DNA of 64,000 bases, from the NCBI RefSeq assembly GCF_019468465.1, contig NZ_CP080519.1, positions 6,317,001-6,381,000 of the forward strand, written 5' to 3'. The translations under genes were made by a program, and so were the position numbers. Positions 11,965-19,691 of this stretch are shown piece by piece (within the stretch, counting starts at the first letter, position 1; the number at the start of each line of letters is the position of its first letter). Source of the stretch: Amycolatopsis sp. DSM 110486. GTDB taxonomy: Bacteria > Actinomycetota > Actinomycetes > Mycobacteriales > Pseudonocardiaceae. Below the pieces are notes generated by a model. That model worked only from the letters and a program-made list of their open reading frames with translations, was not told the DNA's origin and ran no database searches.

Positions 11965-13349
11965 GGTGCGATCGCCGCCAGGACACGTCGGCGGTGTTCG
12001 GCTGGGGTGCCCCATGCGCCGACGAGGGCGCGGACGCGCGTGAGGCGCAGGCCGAGCGGGTGTTCGGCGGTGTAGCCGATGGCGCCGTGGACCTGGAGGG
12101 CCGTCCGGGCGGCGAGGTGGGCGGCGTCGCCGCAGGCGGTCTTGGCGGCGGAGACGTCGGCGGGATCGCCGGTGACTGCGGCGCCGTAGAGGAGGGGTGT
12201 CGCGAGTTCGAGGGCCGTGGCGACGTCGGCGAGGAGGTGCTGCACGGCCTGGTAGCGGCCGATCTCGCGGCCGAACTGGCGGCGGGTGAGGGCGTGGGTG
12301 ACCGAGGCTTCGAGAAGCCACCGGCCGGCGCCGAGGATCTGGGCCGCGGTGAGAAGGGCTCCGAGGTCGAACGCGCGCGCCGGTGCGAGCGCAGGGCCGA
12401 CGTCGGCGCCGGGCACGGGCTCGAACAGGCGGCGTGCTGCGTCGAGAGAGGAGAGGGCATCGCCGGGTGTGAAGCGGCGGAGGCGGGTGCCGTCGACGAA
12501 GTAGCGGGCGTCGGCGATGTCGGCGTCGAGGGCATAGGGAACGTAGGGAGGGAAGGCGAGCGATACGAGGGTTTCGCCGGCGGCCACCGAGGCCAGCACG
12601 TCGCTGTCGAGCAGCAGCGGCAGTACCGCGGCGTCGGTCCACGGGCCGGGCGGGCAGAAGCGGCCGAGCACCTCGAAGGCGACGACGGCATCCACGACGT
12701 TCGCGCCTGAGTCGCCGACGTTGGCTGGAGTGTGATCATCGGCTGAGCCGCTGTCGCGGGTCGGGGTGAGATCGCCGGGTGACCCGTTGTCGCGGGCGGA
12801 AGCGCTGAGCTTGAGCGAAGCGCCGGCGCTGGCCGAACCGTGGTCGGTTGCCGAGGAGCGAGCGGCGCGCGAGGCGACATGGTTGGCTGAACGGCCGTCG
12901 GTGGCTGAAGTGCGCTCGTCGGCCGAGCGGCCGAGGTCGGTTGAAGCGGTGTGGTGGGTCGAGTGCCTGTGGGCGGTTGAAGCGAGGTGGTCGGCTGAGT
13001 GGCTGTGCGCGGTTGAAGCGACGTTATCGGCGGGACGGTCGTTGGCGGCCGAAGCGCGATCGCTGGGCCGACGGGCGCTGGTGGCTGAAGTGCGATCGCT
13101 GGGTCGAGGGGCGCTGGTGGCTGAAGCGCGATCGCTGGGCGGAAGTGCGCCCGCGGCTAGCCCGCCGTGGTGGGTGGGGATGGTGAGGGATTGGAGGCCC
13201 TGGTCGGCGAGGCGGCGCCAGATCTTCAGGCCCGGGCCGGGGTTGCCGGTGGACCAGGCGCGGGTGGCGGCGTCGCAGTCGAGGGTGTTGAGCAGGGCCG
13301 TGAGGGAGGTGGCGAAGTCGCGGTGGTCGGGGGAGAGGGTGAACCTCAT
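11961..13349 (-). CDS. fadE32: FadE32-like acyl-CoA dehydrogenase subunit with a ~150-residue repeat insertion
   Basis: A 462-residue protein where the family norm is about 310-330. Residues 1-64 are the ordinary N-terminal helical domain (ending in a HHGGLAAG loop). The dehydrogenase fold resumes at about residue 218 (VVAFEVLGRFCPPGPW) and continues to the usual ALQVHGAIGYTAEHPLGL end. In between are about 150 residues rich in Ser, Ala, Asp, His and Arg, built from about nine 12-residue units. The start overlaps the fadE31 stop (ATGA). It should pair with FadE31 in HIP side-chain or ring oxidation. Whether the insert is translated and tolerated is not known. Confidence 0.85.
   Translation of the reverse strand: MRFTLSPDHRDFATSLTALLNTLDCDAATRAWSTGNPGPGLKIWRRLADQGLQSLTIPTHHGGLAAGALPPSDRASATSAPRPSDRTSATSARRPSDRASAANDRPADNVASTAHSHSADHLASTAHRHSTHHTASTDLGRSADERTSATDGRSANHVASRAARSSATDHGSASAGASLKLSASARDNGSPGDLTPTRDSGSADDHTPANVGDSGANVVDAVVAFEVLGRFCPPGPWTDAAVLPLLLDSDVLASVAAGETLVSLAFPPYVPYALDADIADARYFVDGTRLRRFTPGDALSSLDAARRLFEPVPGADVGPALAPARAFDLGALLTAAQILGAGRWLLEASVTHALTRRQFGREIGRYQAVQHLLADVATALELATPLLYGAAVTGDPADVSAAKTACGDAAHLAARTALQVHGAIGYTAEHPLGLRLTRVRALVGAWGTPAEHRRRVLAAIAP
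12702..13154 (-). repeat. In-frame 36-bp minisatellite inside fadE32
   Basis: Two neighbouring units at 13056-13091 and 13092-13127 match at 33 of 36 bases, and a third begins at 13128. Further, more degenerate 12-residue units continue to about 12702. Protein units look like ..RPSDRASATS, ..SADHLASTAH and ..SADERTSATD. The period is a multiple of three, so the frame is kept throughout. Confidence 0.85.
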
Positions 13350-14488
13350 CGGTCTCCTCTCGGGAGGCCGAGCAGGCGCTCGGCGATGATGCCGCGCTGG
13401 ATTTGGTCGGTGCCGCCGTAGAGGGGGCCGGCGAGGGAGAAGAGCCAGCCGTCGGGCCAGGGGCCGCGGAGTTCGGCGGACGGGCCGAGGAGGTCGAGAG
13501 CCGTTTCGTGGAGGGAGAGGTCGAGGTGTGACCAGAAGAGCTTGGTGACGCTGGCTTCCGGGCCGGGTGGGGTGCCGTCGGCGAGTCGGGTGACGGTCGC
13601 GAACGTGTGGAGCTGGTAGGCGCGGGCGCCGATCCAGGCGTCGGCGACGCGGGCGGCCGTGGCGTCGGGGCGGCCCGACGTGGACCACAGGTCGGCCAGA
13701 CGTCGCGCGGCGGCGAGGAAGCGGCCGGGGCTGCGGAGGGAGAGGCCGCGTTCGTTGGCGGCGGTGGTCATGGCGACGCGCCAGCCGTCGCCGGGGGTGC
13801 CGATGATGTCGGCGTCCGGGACGAAGGCGTTGTCGAAGAAAATCTCGGCGAAGGCGGGCTCGCCGTCGAGCTGGGGGATGGGGCGCACGGTGACGCCGGG
13901 CGCGCGCAGGTCGGCCATGAGGTAGGTGAGGCCGCGGTGGCGCGCCGAGCCGGGTTCGCTGCGGAACAGGCCGAAGGCCCGGTCCGCGAAGGCCGCGCGG
14001 GAGCTCCAGGTCTTCTGGCCGTTGAGGAGCCAGCCGTCGTCGGTGCGGGTGGCGTTGCTGCGCAGGGAGGCGAGGTCGCTGCCGGCCTCCGGTTCGGACC
14101 ACGCCTGCGCCCACACTTCTTGTGAGCGCGCCATTCTGGGCAGGATCCGGGCGAGCTGCTCGGGGGTGCCGTGGGAGAAGAGGGTGGGGGCGAGCATGAA
14201 GATGCCGTTCTGGTTCACCCTTGCGGGTGCGCCGGCGGCGTAGTACTCCTCCTCGAACAGGACCCACTCGAGCAGGCTCGCGTCGCGGCCGCCGAACTCG
14301 CGGGGCCAGGAGACGACGGACCACCGGGCGTCGGCGAGCTTCTCTTCCCAAGCCCGGTGTGCTGCGAAGCCCTCGGCGGTGTCGAACGAGGGCAAAGCCT
14401 CGCGGGGCACGTGGGTGGCCAGCCACTCGCGGGCCTCGTCGCGGAATGCCTCGGCGGCAGGCCCTAGTTCGAGATCCACCGGGCTCAC
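13346..14488 (-). CDS. fadE31: FadE31-like acyl-CoA dehydrogenase
   Basis: A 380-residue full-length acyl-CoA dehydrogenase with FAD-binding motifs WAQAWSEPEAGSDLAS and GWLLNGQKTWSSRA, and the C-terminal GGTDQIQRGIIAERLLGLPRG block. It is expected to form heteromers with FadE32/FadE33 in KstR2-controlled breakdown of the ring C/D propionate side chain. It is the only one of the three operon FadEs without a low-complexity insert. The GTG start overlaps the echA stop (GTGA) and the stop overlaps the fadE32 ATG. Confidence 0.88.
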   Translation of the reverse strand: MSPVDLELGPAAEAFRDEAREWLATHVPREALPSFDTAEGFAAHRAWEEKLADARWSVVSWPREFGGRDASLLEWVLFEEEYYAAGAPARVNQNGIFMLAPTLFSHGTPEQLARILPRMARSQEVWAQAWSEPEAGSDLASLRSNATRTDDGWLLNGQKTWSSRAAFADRAFGLFRSEPGSARHRGLTYLMADLRAPGVTVRPIPQLDGEPAFAEIFFDNAFVPDADIIGTPGDGWRVAMTTAANERGLSLRSPGRFLAAARRLADLWSTSGRPDATAARVADAWIGARAYQLHTFATVTRLADGTPPGPEASVTKLFWSHLDLSLHETALDLLGPSAELRGPWPDGWLFSLAGPLYGGTDQIQRGIIAERLLGLPRGDR

Positions 14489-15771
14489 GCTCGGCTTTCG
14501 GCCGCGCCGCCGGCAGGCTCGGGTCCGGGACCGACCGAGCTGCCGCGGGTCGCGGGGCGGCCGGCGGATGCGGGACCGGTGTTGCTCGCGGTGCCGTGAT
14601 CTGTGGGGCGGTCGGCGGATGCGGGACCGGTGTTGCCTGTGGTGCCGTGATCTGTGGGGCAGCCAGAGGGTTCGGGATTGGTGTTACTTGGGTTGCGGCG
14701 ATCCGTGAGGTGGCCGTCGGGTTCTGGGCTATCGAGGGCTGAGGTCGGGTGGTCGCCGGGTTCGGGGCTGCTGTTGCTTGTCGTACCGTGATCTGTCGCG
14801 TGGTCGGCGGACGCGGGGCTGGTGTTGCTTGTGCTGCCCTGATTTGTGAGGTGGTCGGCGGGTTCGGGACTGGGGACGCCCGAAGCGTGGCGGTCCGTGG
14901 CGTGGTGGGCGGCGGTGGTCGGCTCTGGATGGGGCGGCGGCGGTGCGGGGTGGCGCATGGAGCGGGCGGTGTGGCCGCCGAGGGAGTCGCCGGAGGTTTC
15001 GGCGTTGTGGGCGTGGGCGAGGTGGTGGAGGGCGAATGCGGAGTCCATGCCGTTGCGCAGGCCCATAAGGTCTTCGGCTTGGTTGACGGCTTTTTTGGCG
15101 AGCGCGAGGCCGAAGCGGGGCATCTCGGCGATCTGCGCGGCCAGTGAAAGGGTCTCGGATTCCAGGGAGTCGCGGGGGACGACGCGGTTGACCATGCCCC
15201 ACGCCAGCGCTTGGTCGGCGGAGAAGCGTGCGCCCGTGAAGAGGACTTCCTTGGCGGTGCGCGGGCCCAGGACCCAAGGGTGGGCGAAGTACTCGACGCC
15301 GGGAATTCCCATGCGTACCACGGGGTCGGCGAAGAAGGCGTCGTCGGAGGCGACGATGAGGTCGCACGTCCAGGCGAGCATGAGGGCGCCGGCGATGCAG
15401 GCGCCCTGGACGGCGGCGATTGTGGGCTTCGGCAGGTCCCGCCAGCGGCGGCACATGCCGAGGTAGACCTCCGATTCGCGCGCGAAGCGCTGGTCGGCGC
15501 CGGGGGCGTCGACGTGGTCCCACCAGGTGACGGCGCGGCGGGGGAACGACAAGTCGGCATCACGGCCGGGGGAGCCGATGTCGTGGCCGGCGGAGAAGTG
15601 CTTGCCCGCGCCGGCCAGGACGATGACCTTCACCTCGAAGTCCTCGACGGCGCGGGTGAAGGCATCGTCGAGGGCGTAGGTCATCGCGGAGTTCTGGGCG
15701 TTGCGGTACTCCGGCCGGTTCATGGTCACGACGGCGGTCGGGCCGCGGCGCTCGTAGAGGACTTCAGGCAT
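14485..15771 (-). CDS. Enoyl-CoA hydratase/isomerase with a long repetitive C-terminal tail
   Basis: A 428-residue protein. Residues 1-275 form a crotonase-fold enoyl-CoA hydratase: N-terminal [29 protein letters not shown] for the first oxyanion site, and VQGACIAGALMLAW for the second. Residues 276-428 are a Pro/Ser/Thr/Asp/His/Gly-rich tail made of about seven 17-residue units, ending GGAAESRA. Normal relatives stop near residue 270-320. The gene sits between fadD3 and fadE31, where the mycobacterial KstR2 operon has no echA. Its 5' end is copied several times upstream. ATG 15771 follows GGGGAGAACACACCG. The step it catalyses is uncertain. Confidence 0.82.
   Translation of the reverse strand: MPEVLYERRGPTAVVTMNRPEYRNAQNSAMTYALDDAFTRAVEDFEVKVIVLAGAGKHFSAGHDIGSPGRDADLSFPRRAVTWWDHVDAPGADQRFARESEVYLGMCRRWRDLPKPTIAAVQGACIAGALMLAWTCDLIVASDDAFFADPVVRMGIPGVEYFAHPWVLGPRTAKEVLFTGARFSADQALAWGMVNRVVPRDSLESETLSLAAQIAEMPRFGLALAKKAVNQAEDLMGLRNGMDSAFALHHLAHAHNAETSGDSLGGHTARSMRHPAPPPPHPEPTTAAHHATDRHASGVPSPEPADHLTNQGSTSNTSPASADHATDHGTTSNSSPEPGDHPTSALDSPEPDGHLTDRRNPSNTNPEPSGCPTDHGTTGNTGPASADRPTDHGTASNTGPASAGRPATRGSSVGPGPEPAGGAAESRA
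14509..14880 (-). repeat. 51-bp tandem repeats encoding the EchA tail
   Basis: GGTGCCGTGATCTGTGGGGC on the plus strand recurs at 14590 and 14641, exactly 51 bases apart. Related units extend on both sides. Encoded 17-residue units have the form (T/S)xPASADxxTDHGTxSN or xPEPxxxxTD.... The frame is preserved. Confidence 0.85.
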
Positions 15772-15859
15772 CGGTGTGTTCTCCCCGGTTGCGGTGCTCC
15801 GGCCGGTTGACGGTGAGAATGGCAGTCGGGTCATGGCGTTCGTGCTCGACTTCAGACAT
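15764..15859 (-). CDS. 31-residue micro-ORF, echA-start copy, coupled to echA
   Basis: The ORF begins MSEVEHERHDPTAILTVNRP and reads like the first residues of the hydratase (MPEVLYERRGPTAVVTMNRP). It then ends in a TGA that overlaps the echA start by eight bases (ATGCCTGA). It has a good ribosome site. It may merely pass ribosomes to echA; no independent function is suggested by the sequence. Confidence 0.4.
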   Translation of the reverse strand: MSEVEHERHDPTAILTVNRPEHRNRGEHTDA

Positions 15860-16190
15860 CGCTGTGTTCTCCCCGGTTGCGGTGGTCGGGCCGGTTCACG
15901 GTGAGAATGGCGGTCGGGTCATGGCGTTCGTGCTCGACTTCAGGCATCGGTGGGTTCTCACCCGTTGCGGTGGTCGGGCTGGTCCGTGATGACGAGGGTG
16001 ATGGGGCCGCAGCGTTCGTGGGGAACTTCAGGCGTCGGTGCGCTCGCCGGGGTTCCAGCGCGGGCCGATTCGCGGAGTCGGTGGGGCCGCGGTGGTTGTG
16101 CGGCAGTTCGCGCATGCCTGCGCTGCGGCTGGATGCGGTCGGGTCTGCGCGGCGTGATGGCGGGGCCGCCACGTCCAGGAACTCAGGCAT
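15852..16190 (-). CDS. 112-residue ORF made of fused echA-start copies, coupled to fadD3
   Basis: Its ATG overlaps the fadD3 stop by eight bases (ATGCCTGA). It reads through the outer repeat units in one frame, including MRELPHNHRGPTDSANRP and finally MPEVEHERHDPTAILTVNRP. It stops inside the start of the next micro-ORF. The middle of the ORF reads one repeat unit in a shifted frame. It is likely a by-product of tandem duplication, though the coupling at both ends is intact. Confidence 0.4.
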   Translation of the reverse strand: MPEFLDVAAPPSRRADPTASSRSAGMRELPHNHRGPTDSANRPALEPRRAHRRLKFPTNAAAPSPSSSRTSPTTATGENPPMPEVEHERHDPTAILTVNRPDHRNRGEHSDV

Positions 16191-17742
16191 GTGGGCGCTC
16201 CTGCGGTGGGGACGGGCCGGCGGTCGCTTTGTCGACGGGGTCGGGCATGGGGGTCTCGCGGAGAAGGCGTTTGAGGACTTTGCCTGACGGGTTGCGCGGG
16301 AGCGCAGGGACGAACTCGACTGAGCGCGGCACCTTGTAATTGGCCAGATTCTCCTTGCAGTACGCCAAAACAGCCTCGGCGGTCAGACCGGCGCCGGGGT
16401 GGGGGACGATGTAGGCGCGGCCCACTTCGCCCAAACGGGTGTCGGGGAGGCCGACGACGGCGGAGTCGGCGATGGCGGGGTGGGTGGCGAGCACCTGTTC
16501 GACTTCGGCGGGGTAGACGTTGAAGCCGCCGCTGACGTAGATGTCCTTGAGGCGGTCGGTGATGCGGAGGTGGCCGTCGGCGGACAAGGACCCGACGTCG
16601 CCGGTGTGGAGCCAGCCGGCGGGGTCGATGGCGGCCGCGGTGGCGGCGGGGTCGTCGAGGTAGCCGAGCATGACGTTGGGGCCGCGCAGGAGAATCTCGT
16701 CGTGGTCGCCGAGGCGGATTTCGAAGCCGCCGGTGGGGCGGCCGGAGAAGTGGGAGACGACGTCGAGGGAATCGGTCGGGCTGCTCATGGTGGCGACGAC
16801 GGCTTCGGTCAGGCCGTAGGCCGTCAGCACCGTGTCGAAGCCAAGGTCGGAGTGCATGCGGGCCACTAGAGGTGCCGGGACCGACGCCGCGCCCGTGACG
16901 GCCAGGCGCAACGAGGACAGGTCCCGGCGTGAACGGTCCGGGGCGTCGAGCAGCATCCGGTAGACGGTCGGGGCGGCGGGCAGCACGGTGATGCGTTCCT
17001 GCTCGATCAAGCGCAACGTCGAGGAAGCGTCGAAGACGCGCTGCGGAACGATCGTGGCGCCCGTCAAGACGCAGGCCAGGATGCCTGCCTTGTAGCCGAA
17101 ACTGTGGAAGAACGGGTTCACCACCAGGTAGCGGTCCCCAGGAGACAACCCGGCGCACGACGCCCAAGCGGCCGCGACACCGAGGGCCTGACGGTGTGCG
17201 CTCATCGCGCCCTTGCTGCGGCCGGTGGTGCCGGAAGTGAAGAGGATGTCACTCACGTCGTCCGGGGTCACCGCTGCCGAACCGAAAGTACCGTCCACAT
17301 CGGACCATTCGACGACGCCCGGCACCGGCGGCTCCGCGGCTTCGACCGGCACGCGCACCACCAGGGGTGGCAAGGAGTCCAACGCAGCGAGCCGCGAAGT
17401 CCCCAGGAAACGGCCCGTGATCACCAAACCCGAGAGCCGCGCCCGCGAGAGCACATCCAGGGTTTCCCGCGCGGTGAACCGGGTGCTCACCGGAACGAGT
17501 GTCGCGCCCGCGTAGAGAATGCCCAGGCCCGCCACGACCCAGTGCCACGTGTTGGGAGAGCACACCGCGACGCGCGCGCCGGTGCCCACGCCGTGCGAAG
17601 ACAAGAAGCCCGCGAAAGCCCGCACGCGTGAGCGCAGGGCGGCCCACGTCAGCCGGACGTCGCCGTCGGCCACGGCTTCGCCCGTGGGGTCCCGCTCCGC
17701 GGCCGCGTCGAGCGCTGCGGGAACGGTCAGCGGCAGCGTCAT
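16183..17742 (-). CDS. fadD3: FadD3, HIP-CoA ligase
   Basis: A 519-residue adenylate-forming acyl-CoA ligase with the AMP-binding P-loop LFTSGTTGRSKGA near residue 160, the YGLTEA motif and the C-terminal hinge ending GKVLKRLLRE. FadD3 activates the ring C/D propanoate HIP, the committed step of the KstR2 regulon. ATG 17742 follows GGAGG. It diverges from fadE30 with a perfect KstR2 operator between them, which is the family arrangement. It is followed by the echA-start repeat array instead of directly by the next gene. Confidence 0.9.
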   Translation of the reverse strand: MTLPLTVPAALDAAAERDPTGEAVADGDVRLTWAALRSRVRAFAGFLSSHGVGTGARVAVCSPNTWHWVVAGLGILYAGATLVPVSTRFTARETLDVLSRARLSGLVITGRFLGTSRLAALDSLPPLVVRVPVEAAEPPVPGVVEWSDVDGTFGSAAVTPDDVSDILFTSGTTGRSKGAMSAHRQALGVAAAWASCAGLSPGDRYLVVNPFFHSFGYKAGILACVLTGATIVPQRVFDASSTLRLIEQERITVLPAAPTVYRMLLDAPDRSRRDLSSLRLAVTGAASVPAPLVARMHSDLGFDTVLTAYGLTEAVVATMSSPTDSLDVVSHFSGRPTGGFEIRLGDHDEILLRGPNVMLGYLDDPAATAAAIDPAGWLHTGDVGSLSADGHLRITDRLKDIYVSGGFNVYPAEVEQVLATHPAIADSAVVGLPDTRLGEVGRAYIVPHPGAGLTAEAVLAYCKENLANYKVPRSVEFVPALPRNPSGKVLKRLLRETPMPDPVDKATAGPSPPQERPHA

Positions 17743-17755
17743 CGCAGACCTCCCT

Positions 17756-17769
17756 AGCAAGTGCTTGGT
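17756..17769. promoter_or_regulatory. Perfect KstR2 operator between fadD3 and fadE30
   Basis: AGCAAGTGCTTGGT matches the KstR2 palindrome ANCAAGNNCTTGNT at every fixed base. It lies 14 bases upstream of the fadD3 start and 45 upstream of the fadE30 start, so one dimer site can repress both directions until HIP-CoA is present. Confidence 0.85.
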
Positions 17770-17813
17770 AGGGTAACCTACGGACGAGCCCCGGGGCCAG
17801 AGAGGAGAACGCG

Positions 17814-18929
17814 GTGGACGAGTTCCGGATGCGGATCCGCTCCTGGCTGGCCGAGCACCTCGACCCCGCGCTCAAGGGTCTCGGCGGGCCGGGCCGGGAG
17901 CATGAAGCGTTCGAGGAACGCCGGGCCTGGGAACGGAAACTCGGCGCCGCCGGGTGGAACGGGTTGGGCTGGCCCCCAGGGCACGGCGGGCGCGGCGCGA
18001 CGATCGAGCAGCAGGTCGCGTTCCACGAGGAGTACGCCTGCGCAGACGCGCCCGCGCGGGTGGGTCACCTCGGGCAGGAGCTGCTGGGGCCGGCGCTCAT
18101 CGCGTTCGGCACCGAAGCCCAGCAACGCCGGTTCCTGCCGAAGATCCTCGCGGTCGACGAGCTGTGGTGCCAGGGCTACTCCGAACCCGGCGCCGGGTCC
18201 GATCTCGCCGCGGTCGCCACGAAAGCGCGACTCCGCAACGACGAATGGGTGATCACCGGCCAAAAAGTCTGGACGTCGCTGGCCCACGTCGCCGATTGGT
18301 GCTTCGCGCTCGTCCGCACCGAGCCGGACAGCAAGCGCCACCACGGGTTGTCCTTCTTGCTCATCCCGATGCACCAGGACGGCGTGGAAGTCCGGCCGAT
18401 CCGCCAGCTCACCGGCACCGCCGAGTTCAACGAGGTCTTCTTCACCGAAGCCCGCACCGCCAAGGATCTCGTGATCGGCGCGCCCGGCGACGGCTGGCGG
18501 GTCGCGATGGGCGTGCTCGGGTTCGAACGCGGCGTCGCCACGCTCGGTCAGCAGGTCGGATTCCGGCGGGAGCTGGAGGCGATCACGGAACTCGCCGAAA
18601 CGTCCGGCGTGGCAAGGGATCCGCACGTCGCCGAGGCCATCGCGCGGGCGTGGGTGGGCCTCGAGGTCATGCACGCGCACGCGCTGCGCGCCCCCGGCGG
18701 ACCCGGCGCCGCCTCCGTTGCGAAGCTGGTCTGGGCCGGCTGGCACCGCAAGCTGGGCGAGCTGGCCATGCTCGTGCGCGGCGCCGCGGGCCTGGTCGCG
18801 ACCGAAGACCGCTGGCAACGCTTGTTCCTCTTCTCCCGCGCCGACACGATCTACGGCGGCTCCGACGAGATCCAGCGCACCGTGATCGCCGAGCGCGTGC
18901 TCGGCCTGCCCCGGGAGGCGCGGCCGTGA
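17814..18929 (+). CDS. fadE30: FadE30, 5-OH-HIP-CoA pathway acyl-CoA dehydrogenase
   Basis: A 371-residue acyl-CoA dehydrogenase with WCQGYSEPGAGSDLAA, EWVITGQKVWTSLAH and the C-terminal GGSDEIQRTVIAERVLGLPRE block. It oxidises the HIP-CoA side chain early in ring C/D degradation. GTG 17814 follows GAGGAG. First gene of the fadE30-ipdF-kstR2-fadA6 run; its stop overlaps the next start (GTGA). Confidence 0.9.
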   Translation: MDEFRMRIRSWLAEHLDPALKGLGGPGREHEAFEERRAWERKLGAAGWNGLGWPPGHGGRGATIEQQVAFHEEYACADAPARVGHLGQELLGPALIAFGTEAQQRRFLPKILAVDELWCQGYSEPGAGSDLAAVATKARLRNDEWVITGQKVWTSLAHVADWCFALVRTEPDSKRHHGLSFLLIPMHQDGVEVRPIRQLTGTAEFNEVFFTEARTAKDLVIGAPGDGWRVAMGVLGFERGVATLGQQVGFRRELEAITELAETSGVARDPHVAEAIARAWVGLEVMHAHALRAPGGPGAASVAKLVWAGWHRKLGELAMLVRGAAGLVATEDRWQRLFLFSRADTIYGGSDEIQRTVIAERVLGLPREARP

Positions 18930-19690
18930 TCACCATCCCGAAGTACCCCAGTGGCAACAACCTGCTCAAGGACAAGGTCGTCGTGGTCACCGCGGCCGCC
19001 GGCACAGGCATCGGCTCGGCCGCCGCGAAACGCTGTCTCGAAGAAGGCGCGCACGTCCTCATCAGCGACCGCCACGAACGCCGCCTCAAGCAGACCGCGC
19101 AAGACCTCGGCGTCCCCGGCGTGCCCTGCGACGTCACCCGCGAAGAAGACGTGCAGCACCTCATCGACGCGGCCGTCGAGCACTACGGCCGCCTCGACGT
19201 GCTCGTCAACAACGCCGGCCTCGGCGGTACCGCCTCCATCCTCGACATGACCGACGACGAGTGGTCCCGCGTGCTCGACGTGACGCTCACCGGCACCTTC
19301 CGCGCCACGCGCGCCGCCCTGCGCCGGTTCGCGCAACAGGGCACCGGCGGCGCCATCGTCAACAACGCGAGTGTGCTCGGCTGGCGCGCGCAGGAGGGCC
19401 AAGCCCACTACGCCGCCGCCAAAGCCGGGGTGATGGCCCTGACACGTTGCGCCGCCGTGGACGCCGCGCCGTACGACGTGCGCGTGAACGCCGTCGCGCC
19501 CAGCCTCGCGATGCACGCCAACCTCGCGAAGGTGACCAGCGACGAGCTGCTCGCCGAGCTCACCGCGCGCGAGATCTCGGGGAGGGCGGCGCAGCCGTGG
19601 GAGGTCGCGAATGTGATGGTGTTCCTGGCCAGTGAGTACGCCTCGTACCTCACCGGCGAGGTGGTGTCGGTCAGTGCCCAGCACGCGTGA
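18926..19690 (+). CDS. ipdF: IpdF-like short-chain dehydrogenase
   Basis: A 254-residue classical SDR. Cofactor motif TAAAGTGIGSAAA is near residue 25, LVNNAGLGG near 95, and catalytic YAAAKAG near 160. IpdF oxidises a hydroxyl of HIP-CoA intermediates in the KstR2 pathway; assignment follows the fadE30-SDR-kstR2-fadA6 order. GTG overlaps the fadE30 stop. Confidence 0.87.
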   Translation: MITIPKYPSGNNLLKDKVVVVTAAAGTGIGSAAAKRCLEEGAHVLISDRHERRLKQTAQDLGVPGVPCDVTREEDVQHLIDAAVEHYGRLDVLVNNAGLGGTASILDMTDDEWSRVLDVTLTGTFRATRAALRRFAQQGTGGAIVNNASVLGWRAQEGQAHYAAAKAGVMALTRCAAVDAAPYDVRVNAVAPSLAMHANLAKVTSDELLAELTAREISGRAAQPWEVANVMVFLASEYASYLTGEVVSVSAQHA

Positions 19691-19691
19691 G

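Larger units (their letters stand above)
15684..16190 (-). repeat. Tandem 88-bp copies of the echA 5' end between fadD3 and echA
   Basis: Start-codon-equivalent positions fall at 15771 (true echA), 15859, 15947 and 16035, exactly 88 bases apart, then 16115 (80) and 16190 (75). Units 15772-15859 and 15860-15947 differ at about 6 of 88 bases; outer units are more diverged, and the one at 16035 has ACG instead of ATG. Each inner unit carries its own GGGGAGAACAC ribosome site and an (A)TGxCTGA junction, like that at the fadD3 end. Confidence 0.9.

Noticed and set aside
12702..13154. CRISPR-like array
   Set aside because: Repeats are contiguous 36-bp coding units without unique spacers and lie inside an intact reading frame.
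11961..15563. A 1200-codon open frame on the minus strand
   Set aside because: Only its last 462 codons encode FadE32; the rest is antiframe of fadE31 and echA with Arg/Pro/Ser-rich translation. High GC keeps wrong frames open.
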